Shown: one piece after another, positions 46,162 through 56,966 of the stretch
Layout of the letters: every line of letters begins with the position of its first letter
How positions within the stretch are numbered: position 1 is the first letter of the stretch
Program-made: the position numbers and the translations under genes
From: Puccinia triticina
Lineage: Eukaryota; Basidiomycota; Pucciniomycetes; Pucciniales; Pucciniaceae
Direction of reading: 5' to 3'
Assembly: GCF_026914185.1 (NCBI RefSeq)
Contig: NC_070567.1
Coordinates: 5,854,001 to 5,918,000 of the forward strand
Length of the DNA: 64,000 nt
Notes under the pieces: generated by a model
What the model saw: only the letters and a program-made list of their open reading frames with translations
What the model was told of the DNA's origin: nothing
Databases searched by the model: none

Positions 46162-46545
46162 ATGAAACTCTCAACATTCCCCCTCATTCTGGCACTCGTA
46201 CTTTTCCTTTCGGCCAACACCTGCCGCGGCATGCAAAAGCAGCCTGGGGATTGGAAGTGGGTATGCGCCGGATGCAACGACCGATCGGCCCGCCCAACCA
46301 AGGCCACGGAGGGGCTCCAAGACATCATTGAGACATGCGGGGCTCCGGGCAAATTGGATCCCAACCAAATATGTTTATCAGACCGTAAGAAGCGCGGAGT
46401 TCAATGCTCAAAAGACGACTGTGGAGTAATCAGCTTGGTCAATCGCAGAGGAGCGGGCCCGGGGTGCAATTGTGCTTACAGCCGGGTGTATGACGGACCA
46501 ACTACCAGCGTCAACAGCGGGCTTTCTTTGGGAAGATCTACGTAG
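46162..46545 (+). CDS. Small cysteine-rich secreted protein, candidate effector
   Basis: Single-exon ORF of 127 codons. Residues 1 to about 23 (MKLSTFPLILALVLFLSANT) form a clear signal peptide. The mature part has eight further cysteines in the motifs VCAGC, TCG, ICL, QCSKDDC and GCNC, which suggests disulphide-bonded secretion, and no transmembrane segment. Size, export and cysteine content fit the small secreted proteins that rust fungi deliver to plants, but no known family is recognised and the effector role is inference. Just downstream, GTCATTAATTCCATGTGG is duplicated in tandem (46574-46609). A hAT-type nest begins 377 bp beyond the stop codon. Confidence 0.75.
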   Translation: MKLSTFPLILALVLFLSANTCRGMQKQPGDWKWVCAGCNDRSARPTKATEGLQDIIETCGAPGKLDPNQICLSDRKKRGVQCSKDDCGVISLVNRRGAGPGCNCAYSRVYDGPTTSVNSGLSLGRST

Positions 46546-47609
46546 TTTAGGCCAGCATTATAATCCCACTAAGTCATTAATTCCATGTGGGTCATTAATT
46601 CCATGTGGCACACATCTGTTAGACTTCCACTATATCACTAGGGCATTTGAACAATTCCACAAACCCACATTCCTTTTTGAAAAAATCAAGGTGCCTCATA
46701 ATTCAGCCTCCAAAAACTTGGGTCCAAGGTCCTGGGTGGAAGAAGTCCCTAACCCAAACAGCAAAAAAGTGCAGTGACTGCTCTTCCAGTCCATGCATAT
46801 TGCATATGATCCAGGCAAATGGATAAGGTTACTAACTCTGTCTCTTCTACTCCCCAGATTCAACCACATCATACACAAGCTTGGAACAAGCAACATAAAC
46901 AACACAACAGGTATGTATAATTAGAGATGGCCCCGCCACACCCCCGGGTACCCGCGGCTTTTTTTGGCAAAATGGGACACCCGCACCCGCAGAGTGGGTC
47001 AGAGCGGGTACCTGCCCAGGTATTGATGGGTACCTGCCCGGGTACCAACGGGTACCTGCCCGGGTACCAACGGGTACCTGCCCGGGTACCAACGGGTACC
47101 TGCCCGGGTACCAACGGGTACCTGCCCGGGTACCAACGGGTACCTGCCCCTCAAAATCATTGATTACTTCCAGTCGTTGTAACCTCTCCGACTGGAAGGA
47201 ATCCTTCCAGTCAAGAGGTTCTGTAACCCCTTTGACTGGAAGGAATCCTTCCGGTCAAAGAGGTTCTGTAACCTCTTTGGCCAGAAGGAATCTCTTCCTG
47301 TCAAAGGGGTTCTGTAGCCTCTTCAACTGGAAGGAATCCTTCCAGTCAAAGAGGTTCTGTAACCTCTTTGGCCAGAAGGAATCCCTTCCCGTCAAAGGGG
47401 TTCTGTAGCCTCTTTGACTGGAAGGAATCCTTCAGGTCAAAGAGGTTACAGAACCTCCTTGACCGGAAGGAATCAATGCATTCCCAGTCCTTCCAGTCTT
47501 TGTGGCAGCTGCCACATGCCCAAAAAAGAGCAGGTACCTGCTTGATTTCTCCCAGCAACCCAGCATCCGCACACGCTGGCGGGTACCCGCCAACCCTGGG
47601 CAGGTACCC

Positions 47610-48488
47610 TTCAGGGTGTAAACGGGTCGGGTTCGGTTCAAAAAACAGCGCCCAAACCCAGCCCAAAATTTAGCGCGGGTCGGATTGGGTTGGGGCAGAT
47701 TTTAAAATATGCTGCCCAAACCCGACCCGATGTCATACTATTTTGGGTTGGATACTATTTCGGGTTGGGTTGGGTCGGTTCGGGTCTTGGGTTGACCCAA
47801 CCTCTTAGGCGCCAAAAGCCCCCAACTTGACTGTTGGAGGTGTCATAGTTGCAACAGTGGGTCAGCTACGCTACCATAGCTGTTAGCGTAGCGTAGCGCA
47901 GCGCAAATGCGCTATTTTTTAGCGTAGTGTTAGCGCAATCGCGCGCATCTGCGCTGACGCTACGTGCACAGGGTGCAAAGCTATTTTAGCTTTGAGCGTA
48001 GCGTTAGCGCAGATTTGCGCAATGGCGCTAACGCTAAGCACGCAGGGCGCAAAAGAGAGTTTGCTACGCTGCGCCATAGCGATTTTTGAGGCAAAAAAGG
48101 CCTTTTTTCCGCTAAAAGTGCCTTAGCACAACGTAGCGGCTGGAGTGTAGTGCTAACGCCAAAAAAAATTGGCGTGCTGTTAGCGCCGCTGAAAATTAGC
48201 GCAGCGCAGCGGCACTAACGCTATTCAAAAAAGGCCAGCGCTTTTTGCCGCTACACTAAACGTTAGGGCTAAAATAGCATAGTTTAGCGTAGCGTCCCAC
48301 TGTTGATAGTTGGGTTGCAGGCTGACCCAATTAGGAAATAGGCTGCCCAAACCTAACCCAACAATTTTACAAGTTGGGTTGGGTTGGGTTTGGGTCATGT
48401 CATTTTCTTTAAGAATGTGCCCAAACCCAACCCAAAACCCAACGGGTCTTGGGTCGGTTTTGGGTTGGCCGGTCCCATTTACACCCTG
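47610..48488. mobile_element. hAT-type MITE with CAGGGTGTAAA termini, nested
   Basis: CAGGGTGTAAACGGG at 47612 and its inverse, CCCATTTACACCCTG, ending 48488. The sequence aggtaccc lies on both sides (47602-47609 and 48489-48496), with two extra T at the left. Interior is rich in GGGTTGGGTTGGG/CCCAACCC-type repeats. It sits inside the family A element and itself contains another element. Confidence 0.75.
47852..48305. mobile_element. TIR element with GCGTAGCG repeats, copy 1, innermost
   Basis: CAACAGTGGGTC at the left and CCCACTGTTG at the right, with a 7-bp flank duplication, atagttg (47845-47851 and 48306-48312). The whole body is made of TAGCGTAGCG, GTTAGCGC and inverse motifs. Related to 49716-50191. 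Confidence 0.8.
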
Positions 48489-48551
48489 AGGTACCCGCCA
48501 GCCAATAGCAGGTACCCGCAACGGGTTTGTTGGGGCCATCTTTGTGTACAA

Positions 48552-48728
48552 TAGGGGGTTTCACAATAAGCATTTTTGCTTCCCGCGGCACTAAATTTCT
48601 TTACTCACGGGTAACATACTCGCTTAATTTGGTGTGAAGTCCCGCGAGAAATCACCCGGAGCATCCTCATAAAAATACTTGCAAGCGCTCAAGCACCTTC
48701 CCGGGTTTCCTTATTGTGAAACCACCTA
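48552..48728. mobile_element. 177-bp TA-flanked MITE
   Basis: TAGGGGGTTTCACAATAAG at the left, CTTATTGTGAAACCACCTA at the right. Its first TA overlaps the last base of the duplication of the adjacent family A element. Same TAGGGGG-type family as 41063 and 23029. Confidence 0.82.
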
Positions 48729-49708
48729 ATGCATGTCTCCAAAGACCAGAGTAGAGAAAAATAAACTATGCTACATGCTTGCACTGTGCAGGTCTATCAG
48801 CCTCAGTCAACCTCAAGACCCATACACCCCAATTTCAGTGCATCAGACTAAACTGTCCAATGCCATGTTGGAAAAAGTCATTGGACTGGCTTTTCCCAAA
48901 TTTTATCAGGGCATTCTGCCCAATGCCATGTTGGACAAGTGAACGAGATACATTCTTTTCAGTGGAGTAGTGCGTTGGTTGCAATTTTGGTCCTACCCTA
49001 AATAAAAAGGGTGCTACCTACAACAGAAGAGGTACTACCCCAAAGGGGATTCTAAATACAAGTTCAGAACCAATAAGAAAACCATGCATATTCATTACGT
49101 GTATTGCAATGCAAATTCAGCTTAAAGAAAATCAACGAGACAGATAATCCCTGTGACAGGTTGAAATCTGTGTAACTCCCAAACTGGTGGAAATGGAGGG
49201 GTGAGTCCAGCACTGGATAGCAACAGGTTGAGAGATAGCTATTACTCAATAGCCTATTGGGTACCCACCACTGGCACAGGTACCCACACCTTTTTGACCA
49301 GTAACTGCCACACCCTGTAAACGCTCCACCTTGGATTTTTCAAAAGACTGTCACAAGAAGAATTCACTCATATATGTCATCTGGAAAAAAATTCTCAGTG
49401 ACCTCTTAAGCAGATAATTTTGTCTTTTGCTACATCAACTGCACTTGTCACATGTTTCACACTCATTTCACCCTTTTATTCACATTTCACACTCTTTGGT
49501 TTTATTATTGACATAGCTTAGATATGCTTGTATCTAGTCAACCTCAAGAAGCCCAATATATAAGTTGTACTCATCAAAAAATATTTTTTCCCTATAATTT
49601 CAGAAGAGACAAAAATAATAAACCTCTTTTCTCAGATTATACATATCCTGGCTCCACATTCTGAATATGCATCAAATCATTCAATTCTCACTCTCATCAG
49701 ACAAAGTA
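48729..49708. other. Stretch without a recognisable gene
   Basis: No supported ORF. A GGGTACCCAC/GGTACCCAC pair at 49259-49291 may be a trace of a family A element. Confidence 0.35.
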
Positions 49709-49715
49709 CCCCTTG

Positions 49716-50191
49716 CAACACTGGGTCGCTACGCTAACCATAGCGGTTAGCGTAGCGTAGCGCAGCGCGAATGCGCTATTTTTTAGCGTAGCGTTAGCGC
49801 AATTGCACTCATATGTGCTAACGCTATGCGCACGCGGTGCGCAGCTATTTTAGCTGATAGCGTAGCGTTAGCGCAGATGCGCGCAATTGCGCTAACGCTA
49901 CGCATGCAGGGCGCAAAAGAGCGCGCGCTACGCTGCGCTACAGCACTTTAGCGGGAAAAAAGGGCTTTTTTTCCGCTAAAAGCGGTGTAGCGCAGCGCAG
50001 CGTAGCGTAGCGACTGTAGCGGCGCGCTAACGCTAACAAAGAATTGGCGCGCTGTTAGCGCCGCTGAAAATTAGCGCAGCGTAGCGGCGCTAACAGCGCG
50101 CTAACGCTATGCAAAATAGATGGGCGCTTTTTTCCGCTACGCTAACGCGTAGCGCTGAAATAGCGTAGCGTAGCGTAGCGACCCAGTGTTG
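49716..50191. mobile_element. TIR element with GCGTAGCG repeats, copy 2
   Basis: CAACACTGGGTCGCTACGCT at the left and its inverse at the right. A 7-bp duplication, ccccttg, flanks it (49709-49715 and 50192-50198). The body is dense in TAGCGTAGCG and GCGCTAACGC motifs. No ORF. Confidence 0.88.
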
Positions 50192-50275
50192 CCCCTTGTA
50201 AACCTAACTGCCAGAGTACAAGAACCAAAAACATCTGCACAGCTTAATAGTCTCTTCTTCACGCGTTTATATCTA

Positions 50276-50304
50276 CTAGAGACCAAGGCGGCTGCGCTGC
50301 TGCA
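50276..50304 (-). mobile_element. Helitron-type 3' terminus 6
   Basis: On the minus strand CTGCAGCAGCGCAGCCGCC is followed by TTGGTCT and CTAG (50279-50276), then T. The element extends to higher coordinates, toward the low-complexity coding fragment at 51600-52420 in the same sense. Confidence 0.6.
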
Positions 50305-51590
50305 GTGCATTGACGCCACTGGGCGCCCTAATTTGAGGAGCCCCTGCTTAAGGATCAATTGGGCTACATCTAACCTGAAGTAGTATATTAGCATTCTTAA
50401 TCAGACAAGCTCTCTCTTGTCCTTAAGCTGCAATTAAATCATTTTTATCACTTTTTGATATGCCTCAGTTCTTCTAGAATCATGTTTCCCTCTGATATTT
50501 GACTTCATTTGCAATCAAACTCCATGAAATGATTAGTTTTAATTTATCACACCTAGTCATAACTTGGTTGTACAACCCATGGGCTACTTAAAAGTTGAAA
50601 CATTTGAGAAACACTTTGAAAGTAAATGAGCTTATGCAGAAAAGAGCTTTGACAAACACTTGCAACCAAACACTCAACCTTAACCAGAGCTAATCTGCAT
50701 TTCTCAAGTCCACTCGCATTGATAGAGTTAATTGATAAAGGCTTCTTTCCTCAGAGAGTGCTTTAGATTAGCAATCATTGTCCCAGTACTCACAGCCATC
50801 ACTGCATGCTTGCACTGTCTCTTGCAGCTTAAAGGAGAAGATTCCTTCATTTGTAAACTATTTGCGTTGCCTGTTACCTAGGTACTCAGTACTCGGATTT
50901 GATTACAGGTCTTTTTTTACAGACTCCCAACATTGAAACTAAGCCTGCCATACAATCACGCACTGTGGCTTGATGCCATCCCAAACATGCCAAGTAGCAA
51001 CATTTAACCACTTTTACCTCAGGTCTTCAATAAGTGAAATATTTCCACAACTATGCCCTAACTTGATGGGTTCTCAGATTGAACCACAATGGCAAGTCAT
51101 ATTACACAAAAAACCATCCTGACATCAATGCTACTCAACTTCAATTTCTCACTCCAAAGGTAGTCAGAAATATCAAGATTGTGATCATGCTCATCTCACT
51201 CATTGCTGAAAGTTTACAGTTCAGGAGGGCAATGCCATCAAGCCGACCTCATTTTTTGATCTCAGCACCCAATGGCCTTAAAGCAAGACGCCCAAGGTGT
51301 TAGCTGTGTAATCAAACATGTATTATCTCATCTTAATTGTTTGACAACGCACTGGGTTGAATGAGGTAAAAAAACACATTTGGGTTTCAAACTTCATTTT
51401 GGTTATTCAACAAGACGTGATCATGCTACTTGAACAGTGGCATGACCATGTATCAGCACTAACAAGGCAATCCTGAGAAGCCTAGAAGAAGTTTGAATTA
51501 AGTACGTTATAGCTTGCGTTCAACATACATTGATTATTATGTTTTTGTCCCAACTGCATGGTCCTGAACATCAAAAACAAAAAAAACAGG
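50305..51590. other. AT-rich stretch without a recognisable gene
   Basis: Only short ORFs. If the Helitron-type end at 50276 is correct, this would be interior of that element. Confidence 0.35.
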
Positions 51591-51599
51591 AGGAGGAAG

Positions 51600-52420
51600 G
51601 TATATTTACCGTAGTTTGGCAATTAAGCCACTGGAAAGCATTGCCCACTTGTCCGCCGCCACCACCACCACCACCAACGTTGGCGCCTCCGGGGGCAGCA
51701 GAGACACCGTTACTGTTTCTGTTGTTGTTAAGGCCGCCGGGGTTTGCTGAGTCAGTGGGGGCCAAGTAGGCATCTGTTTGGAGCGTTTGCGGGCCTTGGC
51801 GATTGATCTAGGCAGGCAGGACGGCCCGCCGCTGAATGAGATCTTGGAGTGGATATCCTCGCGCTCCTTTTTCTCCCTCAACTTCGCACCAGCAGCAGCG
51901 GCAGAGGTAGTGTGGGCTCGGGTAGCAGGAGCGGCGGCGGCGGCGACACGGGTCGACGAGGCCTTGCTGGAGCTGCTTGTGCTGCTGGGACTCAACACCG
52001 CCACGCTCGTCGAGGGCTTAGTCTCCAAGACAGCGGGGGGGGGGCAACACCGTCCTGGAGCCACTGGTCGCGGGCAGAGTGGGCCACGGGGGTACCATCG
52101 AAGCGGCCGAGCTGGATGAGGATGTTGGGGGGGGGGGGGGGGGGGGGGGGGTGATGCGGTCAACAACGAGGGAAACTCCGGGGCGAAGAAGGTGTGCTGC
52201 TGCTGCTGCAGGGGCGAGCTCGTCGGAGGAGCTCGAGGTCAAGGTGAGCCGAGAGGCCTGGAACCCGTTCTTGAACTTGCCCTCCTGGTTTGGATCGCTC
52301 GGAGACAACGTCGAGCTGGATAGATTGAAACTTGTCCGGCTGGCTCGCGGTCGACCCCTGGGCCTGCTGCTGGAGAAGGAGAAATGCATATTGTCAGACC
52401 GTCTTGCTCCTGTGCACAAA
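51600..52420 (-). pseudogene. Ser/Pro/Ala-rich low-complexity coding fragment
   Basis: Several minus-strand frames carry protein-like text: a segment with RGRPRASRTSFNL and NGFQASRLTL (52390-52240), then after the G run a segment rich in Ser and Ala, and one with AKLREKKEREDIHSKISF (51900-51840) that ends in an Asn/Gly-rich part (NPGGLNNNRNSNG). The frame changes at the 25-G run and at least once more. I do not recognise the family. The GC-rich composition against an AT-rich flank suggests a captured host-gene fragment. Confidence 0.35.
52127..52151. repeat. Run of 25 G
   Basis: Uninterrupted G from 52127 to 52151. On the minus strand it encodes polyproline, and any length change shifts the frame of the coding fragment around it. 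Length may also be a sequencing artefact. Confidence 0.9.
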
Positions 52421-52889
52421 CGGGAGAGAGAGACGGAGAGAGACAGCGGAACTTTTCATAGCCAGAAGGATCGAGGCCCATGCGGTACTGACCCTCGCGA
52501 GGGTCGGTGGCGGTATTAGGCTGAACGACGGACTCAAGGGTGGAGCAACCCAGGGTATCGAGGCCAGCAGGGGAGCAATCAGCAGAGTCGGGGGCCTGTT
52601 TATCATCGCGCTGCTGGGCCAGAGCCGGACGTCTAGAATAGGCAGGTCAGAAGGTGTTGGTTGTCCTCTTGAGGAGGTGCTAGAATAGCTGATGGAGGGA
52701 CCACATGCCGAGGGTGGCGCAAGAGGGAGAGCAACACAGGTAAAGCGTGGGCGCTGGGCAAAGGCATTGAGGTGGCGTGGCGAAGGCGGCGGCGCTGCAG
52801 CTTGTGGGTAGTAGCCACAACAATGGTTGTGTTGTTGCCTGGGTGGGCTGGTTGTTGTCAGGGCCGGGGTGGGGGGGTAGGTGTGCTTG

Positions 52890-53105
52890 CACTGCCAGCA
52901 TAATTAGCTGGGTTAAGGTTATCCCAGTTAAACTGGGATGAACTCAACCAATTTAAACTTGGTTGATCTCAACTGATGAAATATAAATCCAAGGTACCCC
53001 CCTTGGGTTTATATTTCATTGGTCAAGATCAACCCATTTTAAATTGGTTGAGTGCATCCCAGTTAAACTGGGATGACTTCATCCCAGCCAATCATGCTGG
53101 CAGTG
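52890..53105. mobile_element. Foldback element, 216 bp
   Basis: CACTGCCAGCAT at the left and ATGCTGGCAGTG at the right. The two arms are complementary almost throughout, meeting at a central GGTACCCCCC loop (about 52992-53004). Each arm contains its own palindromes, CATCCCAGTTTAACTGGGATG-type and CAACCAATTTAAATTGGTTG-type. TTG lies on both sides. Confidence 0.85.
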
Positions 53106-53148
53106 TTGGTGGTGAGTTTGTTGATTGTGTGGGTGAGGAGGGGAGGTC

Positions 53149-53586
53149 TATAAAAAGCGGCCAGTGTTGGATGTTGAATCCCCAGGCAACTCACGGGCTG
53201 TAATTCCAGTCCGGGGGTCGTCTCACCCTTGTCCGCTGTTGCATTTGCGCAGTCCGGAGGGGGATATTCCGGGACCCCCCTGTGCTTTAGGGCTGGGGGT
53301 CTTCTTCCCAACGCTTTTTAACCCTGCTAGACAGGGATGGGCATTGGGCCACGGTGCGTCAGCTTGCTGCGCTGGGTGGCTGGGTGCGGGACCATTTTTT
53401 TGGTCATTTTTGTTGTATGGCCTGCTTTTTTTTGTGTATTGCTGGAATTGTAGGATGAATGTGGCCCTGTGATTGCTTTTTTTGTAAACGGGGGAACCTT
53501 TGATTATTTTTTTGTGATTTGCTTAATTGTAGGGAGAACCCTTGAATTTTTTTTCTACGAACCTGAAACTTTAATATACTTGGATT
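53149..53586 (+). repeat. R1 LTR-like repeat, copy 4
   Basis: TATA box tctataaaaagc at 53149, leader block with CCGCTGTTGCATTTG near 53231, GGGGGAACC and GGGAGAACCC motifs near 53490 and 53537, and a terminal CTTTAATATACTTGGAT at 53569. It lies upstream of the Copia remnant in the same orientation. Confidence 0.65.
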
Positions 53587-54151
53587 CAATTGTGAAGAAG
53601 AGACTAGTAAGCACCATTTCCACTCCTCATTGATATCACATCAACATCTGAACTCAGCTGAAATCAATTCTATCCTTCATTCCCTTCTTTTTCACATCCT
53701 ATCATTCTATCATAGATTCATTCCTCTTCCACGCTTCCTTCACAAATCAAACCCAAAAACCTAAATCAAATCCTCACTGTGTTCAACGCAGGTATGCAAA
53801 CTGTTTTTCTATTTGTCATCAAAACCATAAATTTTTAATTCTATTCATCTCATTCTTGTTTTTGTTTCTATCTTTCCCTTTTATATTTCAGGTGTGTTGC
53901 GAGTTGTCAGAGTCAGAGTCTTGTGGTGTTGGATTGTTGCTTATCTTCAAACTTGAAACTTCACTCAGGTGTTACCGTGACTTTGCTCTTTGCTTTCTAT
54001 CTAAAATTTACTTGGTAGCAAGATATCAAAAATTTCCAAACAATCAGCATCCAAGCAAGCGCAAATCACAAACAGCCAGAAGTTAGCAGCAAAGAGTGCA
54101 ACCAATCGAGGTGGGCTTGTACTTGGAGCTGACCAAGCCCATGCTTTTGCG
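53587..54151. other. Leader between R1 copy 4 and the Copia remnant
   Basis: T-rich, with possible intron signals (GCAGGTATGC at 53790, TTTCAGGTGTG at 53886). It may be a 5' untranslated region of the Copia-like unit. No ORF supported. Confidence 0.3.
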
Positions 54152-55560
54152 ATGTCCTCAACTCTGAACAAGATTAAAGGGATAGAAGACCTTACCAACA
54201 ATAACTATACATTGTGGTCTAAAGAGGTTCAAGGTTCACTGAAAATAATCTACTTTGACATCTACTACAAAGATCTTGCATTTGCACCGGAAATCAATGA
54301 TATCAACCAAAAATGCATCATAGAGTTTCTATTTTCATGAATGGATGAAGACAATGCGAACCAATTTAGGGGAGCTCTCTTAGACGTTGACATCAAAAAG
54401 ATCCAAGAAATTATTGAACCAACTGAAGAAGAACTTGAAGCCAATCCTGAAGCCAAACCAAGAACCGGTAATCTAGTTTCCAAAATGGATCCATCTCCTG
54501 CCCACTTATGGAACCTTGTTAAATATTTTCATCAAGCTGACAACAAAGCCAACCTATACCTCCTCCAAGTTAAAATTGAAAAATTTCACCAAGACTATAA
54601 AACATCAATCTCTACTCATATCAACAACTTTATAAAATTAAAAAATGAATTCCTCAATTGCAGAGGACATTATGACGACTCATAACTTGGAAGAAGATTA
54701 CTCCACTCACATGACTGAATTCCACAACATACTTCAAACCATCAAACCAATCATTAGCCAAGGAGTTATAGCAGCCCTCAAACAATAAAAGGATGAAAAC
54801 AGCAAATTTCAGTTGACATCTGGTGGAAAGCTATCTGAAGGTTTGAACGGTCTTAAAATAGCAAGCAACACATTCAACTTCAAGTGAGACTCCAATAGGC
54901 CAAAATGTACTCCAACTCACTTCACGGGCCCACACCCACATCCAAATGTTTTAAGCAGCCAGAAAACTCAAAGGCCGAGCGCAAATGGTTTGAGTCTTGT
55001 GGCCTTAACCCTCTGAGAAGAAAGAGCAACAATACTCAAGCTTCTGTTACTCAGCCCAAGCCGACTAGCCAGACAATCAACGTGGCAAGCCATACCAGTA
55101 CATCAACAGTACCGGCAAAGAAGGAATATGTATTCGTAGCCTATGAACATGAAGTGAATCTAGTTCATCCCAAGTTTGAGGTGGTCTGGCACACCGGAGC
55201 CTCAAGCCACATGTTCAACAAGTACTCTTTCTTCCACAACATCAAGAACACAACAAAACAACCTGATTCAATTATGACAGCGGGATCCAAAGAGTTGAAG
55301 CAAGCAGAGATGTTGCAATCAAAAGTGTCACAATTGTTAAATTCACACTTCCCGACTCACTGTATATACCTTCACTCCAAAATAACCTCATAGCAGCTGG
55401 CGCTCTCAAGCAAAAAGGAGCCATTGAAGTTCAAGACCCTAGCAACTCTAAGAAGTTCATAATTGCCTTTGATGGTAAAACTTTTCTTCGTGGTTGATAC
55501 TCAAACAATATTCATTACTCTTTATTTGAAGATAAATCAACACATCACTACTTCAAATAG
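54152..55560 (+). pseudogene. Decayed Ty1/Copia gag-protease
   Basis: The frame starts MSSTLNKIKGIEDLTNNNYT, a Copia Gag start (LxNxNYxxW pattern). Helical Gag follows with HLWNLVKYF and LKNEFLNC. Stops and frame changes occur at 54338-54340 and through 54683-54900. A broken zinc knuckle lies near 54940 (KCFKQPENSKAERK). The protease active-site region reads VVWHTGASSHMFN, where His replaces the catalytic Asp of the D[ST]GAS motif, then LYIPSLQNNLIAAG in another frame. No integrase or reverse transcriptase follows. Confidence 0.8.
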
Positions 55561-56464
55561 CCAGTTTCCCTTGTATCAAAAAATCATTTTCCAGAAACTC
55601 AAGCCTGGCTGTCTAAAAAACTTATCATTGGCTGGGTGTAAACTCTTTGGATCAGATTTGAACCCATGTACAACTCAGAGTCACTGGTACATACCAGTAA
55701 GCTTTTGTCAAGTGGATTCACATCCTCCCCAGAGTACACTGCTGACAATTGGCAACCACCCCTTTTACCCATACACCTGGAAAGCCCTGTATGGACGGAA
55801 CCCTCTTCCCTACCATGCTTCATTTTTTTCCTGGTTTTTTAGGGAGAATAAAATCTTTTCTAGAATCAAGTTATTGTTCATCTTGCAACCATCATTGTCA
55901 TTTTTTTTTATTTGTATCTGTATTTTTATTTGTCTATGTTCTTTTTTCCCATCCATTGGTGGCTTTGTTGTTCTCTTGCGCCTGTTGTTGGTGTTCAATG
56001 GTCTTAGGATTGCTTTGTGATTTCAACTCTTCATTTGACAGGATATAAACACATTCTTACATACTTTCAACCTCCTTCCTTTCAAGAAAAAGCAAAGTCT
56101 ATTCCATCTTGCAGATCATCACAAAATCAGCATTCAGTTCTTGGTTAGATGGATGACACAATCCACCCTGCTGTATTGGCTTCTTAGGATCATAAATCTT
56201 GATTTTGGAATCAGAAAGCTACACATAACTTCCTAGTTTATAGTCACTTCAATTCTGGAAAGGAAAAAACAAAACAAAACATAATGACAAAGAAAAGACA
56301 TTGGTGGAGCTTCCTGTGATGTCAGCTGGCTACGCAGTGCAAGCCAGCATAACACATCTAAGAACAATTATAAATAATAATAAATTAATATGTCATATAT
56401 GAGTGACTAAGAAGTAACATTTTGGTGACAGATATCTATGTAAAAGACCTGTCACCTCTAAAAT
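55561..56464. other. Stretch without a recognisable gene
   Basis: AT-rich, pyrimidine tracts, no supported ORF. Confidence 0.4.
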
Positions 56465-56966
56465 CTGAGTTTATTAAAGACAGACAATCACAAAAACAAA
56501 AATCAAGGGTTTCCCCTACAAAATCCAAGTTTATTAAAGACACAGATTTTCCAGAACCCTAAAAAAAAAACTCAAGGGTTCCCCCTGTAAACACACAAAA
56601 TGAGAAAAAAAAATCTTGGGTTTCCCCATTGTACAAAAAACCAATGCAAAATCCACAACTTTTCCTCAATCATTATGAATCAAAAAAATGTAGCACTCTA
56701 GATTCTCAACCTAGCCTTTCAACATCAGCAGTGCTGTGCGCCCAGGCTCAACCTCCAGCCCGTGTCAAGTGCACGGGTCAAAAAGGTTGGACATGAAGGC
56801 CCCCGGCCCGCAGCAAAGGCTGCTGACCAGTGGGGGCCCACTCTTTGCCCCTCAAACTGTGCACGCGCAACAGCGGAGGGGTTGAGGACGATGGGTAGCT
56901 GGAATTGCAGCATCCCCAATCGCCCTGGGAAAAATACCCTTGGATAACGCTCTCTTTTTATATCAC
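56465..56966 (-). repeat. R1 LTR-like repeat, copy 5
   Basis: Minus-strand TATA (TATAAAAAGAG, near 56962), leader with CCGCTGTTGCGCG, then GGGGGAACCC motif, and an end duplicated in tandem: AAGTTTATTAAAGACA-type sequence occurs at 56468 and again at 56528, 60 bp apart, each followed by a caagggtt(t)cccc motif. Confidence 0.65.

Larger units (their letters stand above)
46922..48544. mobile_element. Family A hAT-type MITE, outermost of a nest
   Basis: Begins TAGAGATGGCC; the right end GGCCATCTTTG is its inverse with two changes. The flanks tgtataat (46914-46921) and tgtacaat (48545-48552) match at 7 of 8 positions. CGGGTACC/GGTACCCG palindromes are repeated near the left end (six near-identical 21-bp units, 47005-47150), followed by a core of CTGGAAGGAATCCTTCCAG palindromes with AGAGGTTCTGTAACCTCTTT spacers (47170-47480). 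Two other elements are nested inside. Confidence 0.85.

Noticed and set aside
46927..47163. ORF with repeated GTNGYLPGYQR text
   Set aside because: Produced by 21-bp GGGTACCTGCCC-type repeats at the end of a family A element.
51606..52166. Intact Ala/Ser/Pro-rich gene
   Set aside because: The protein-like segments lie in different frames around the G run, and no start, stop and splice set joins them. Kept only as a fragment.
53149..56966. R1 copies 4 and 5 as the LTR pair of the Copia element
   Set aside because: Copy 4 and copy 5 are in opposite orientation, and LTRs of one element must be direct repeats.
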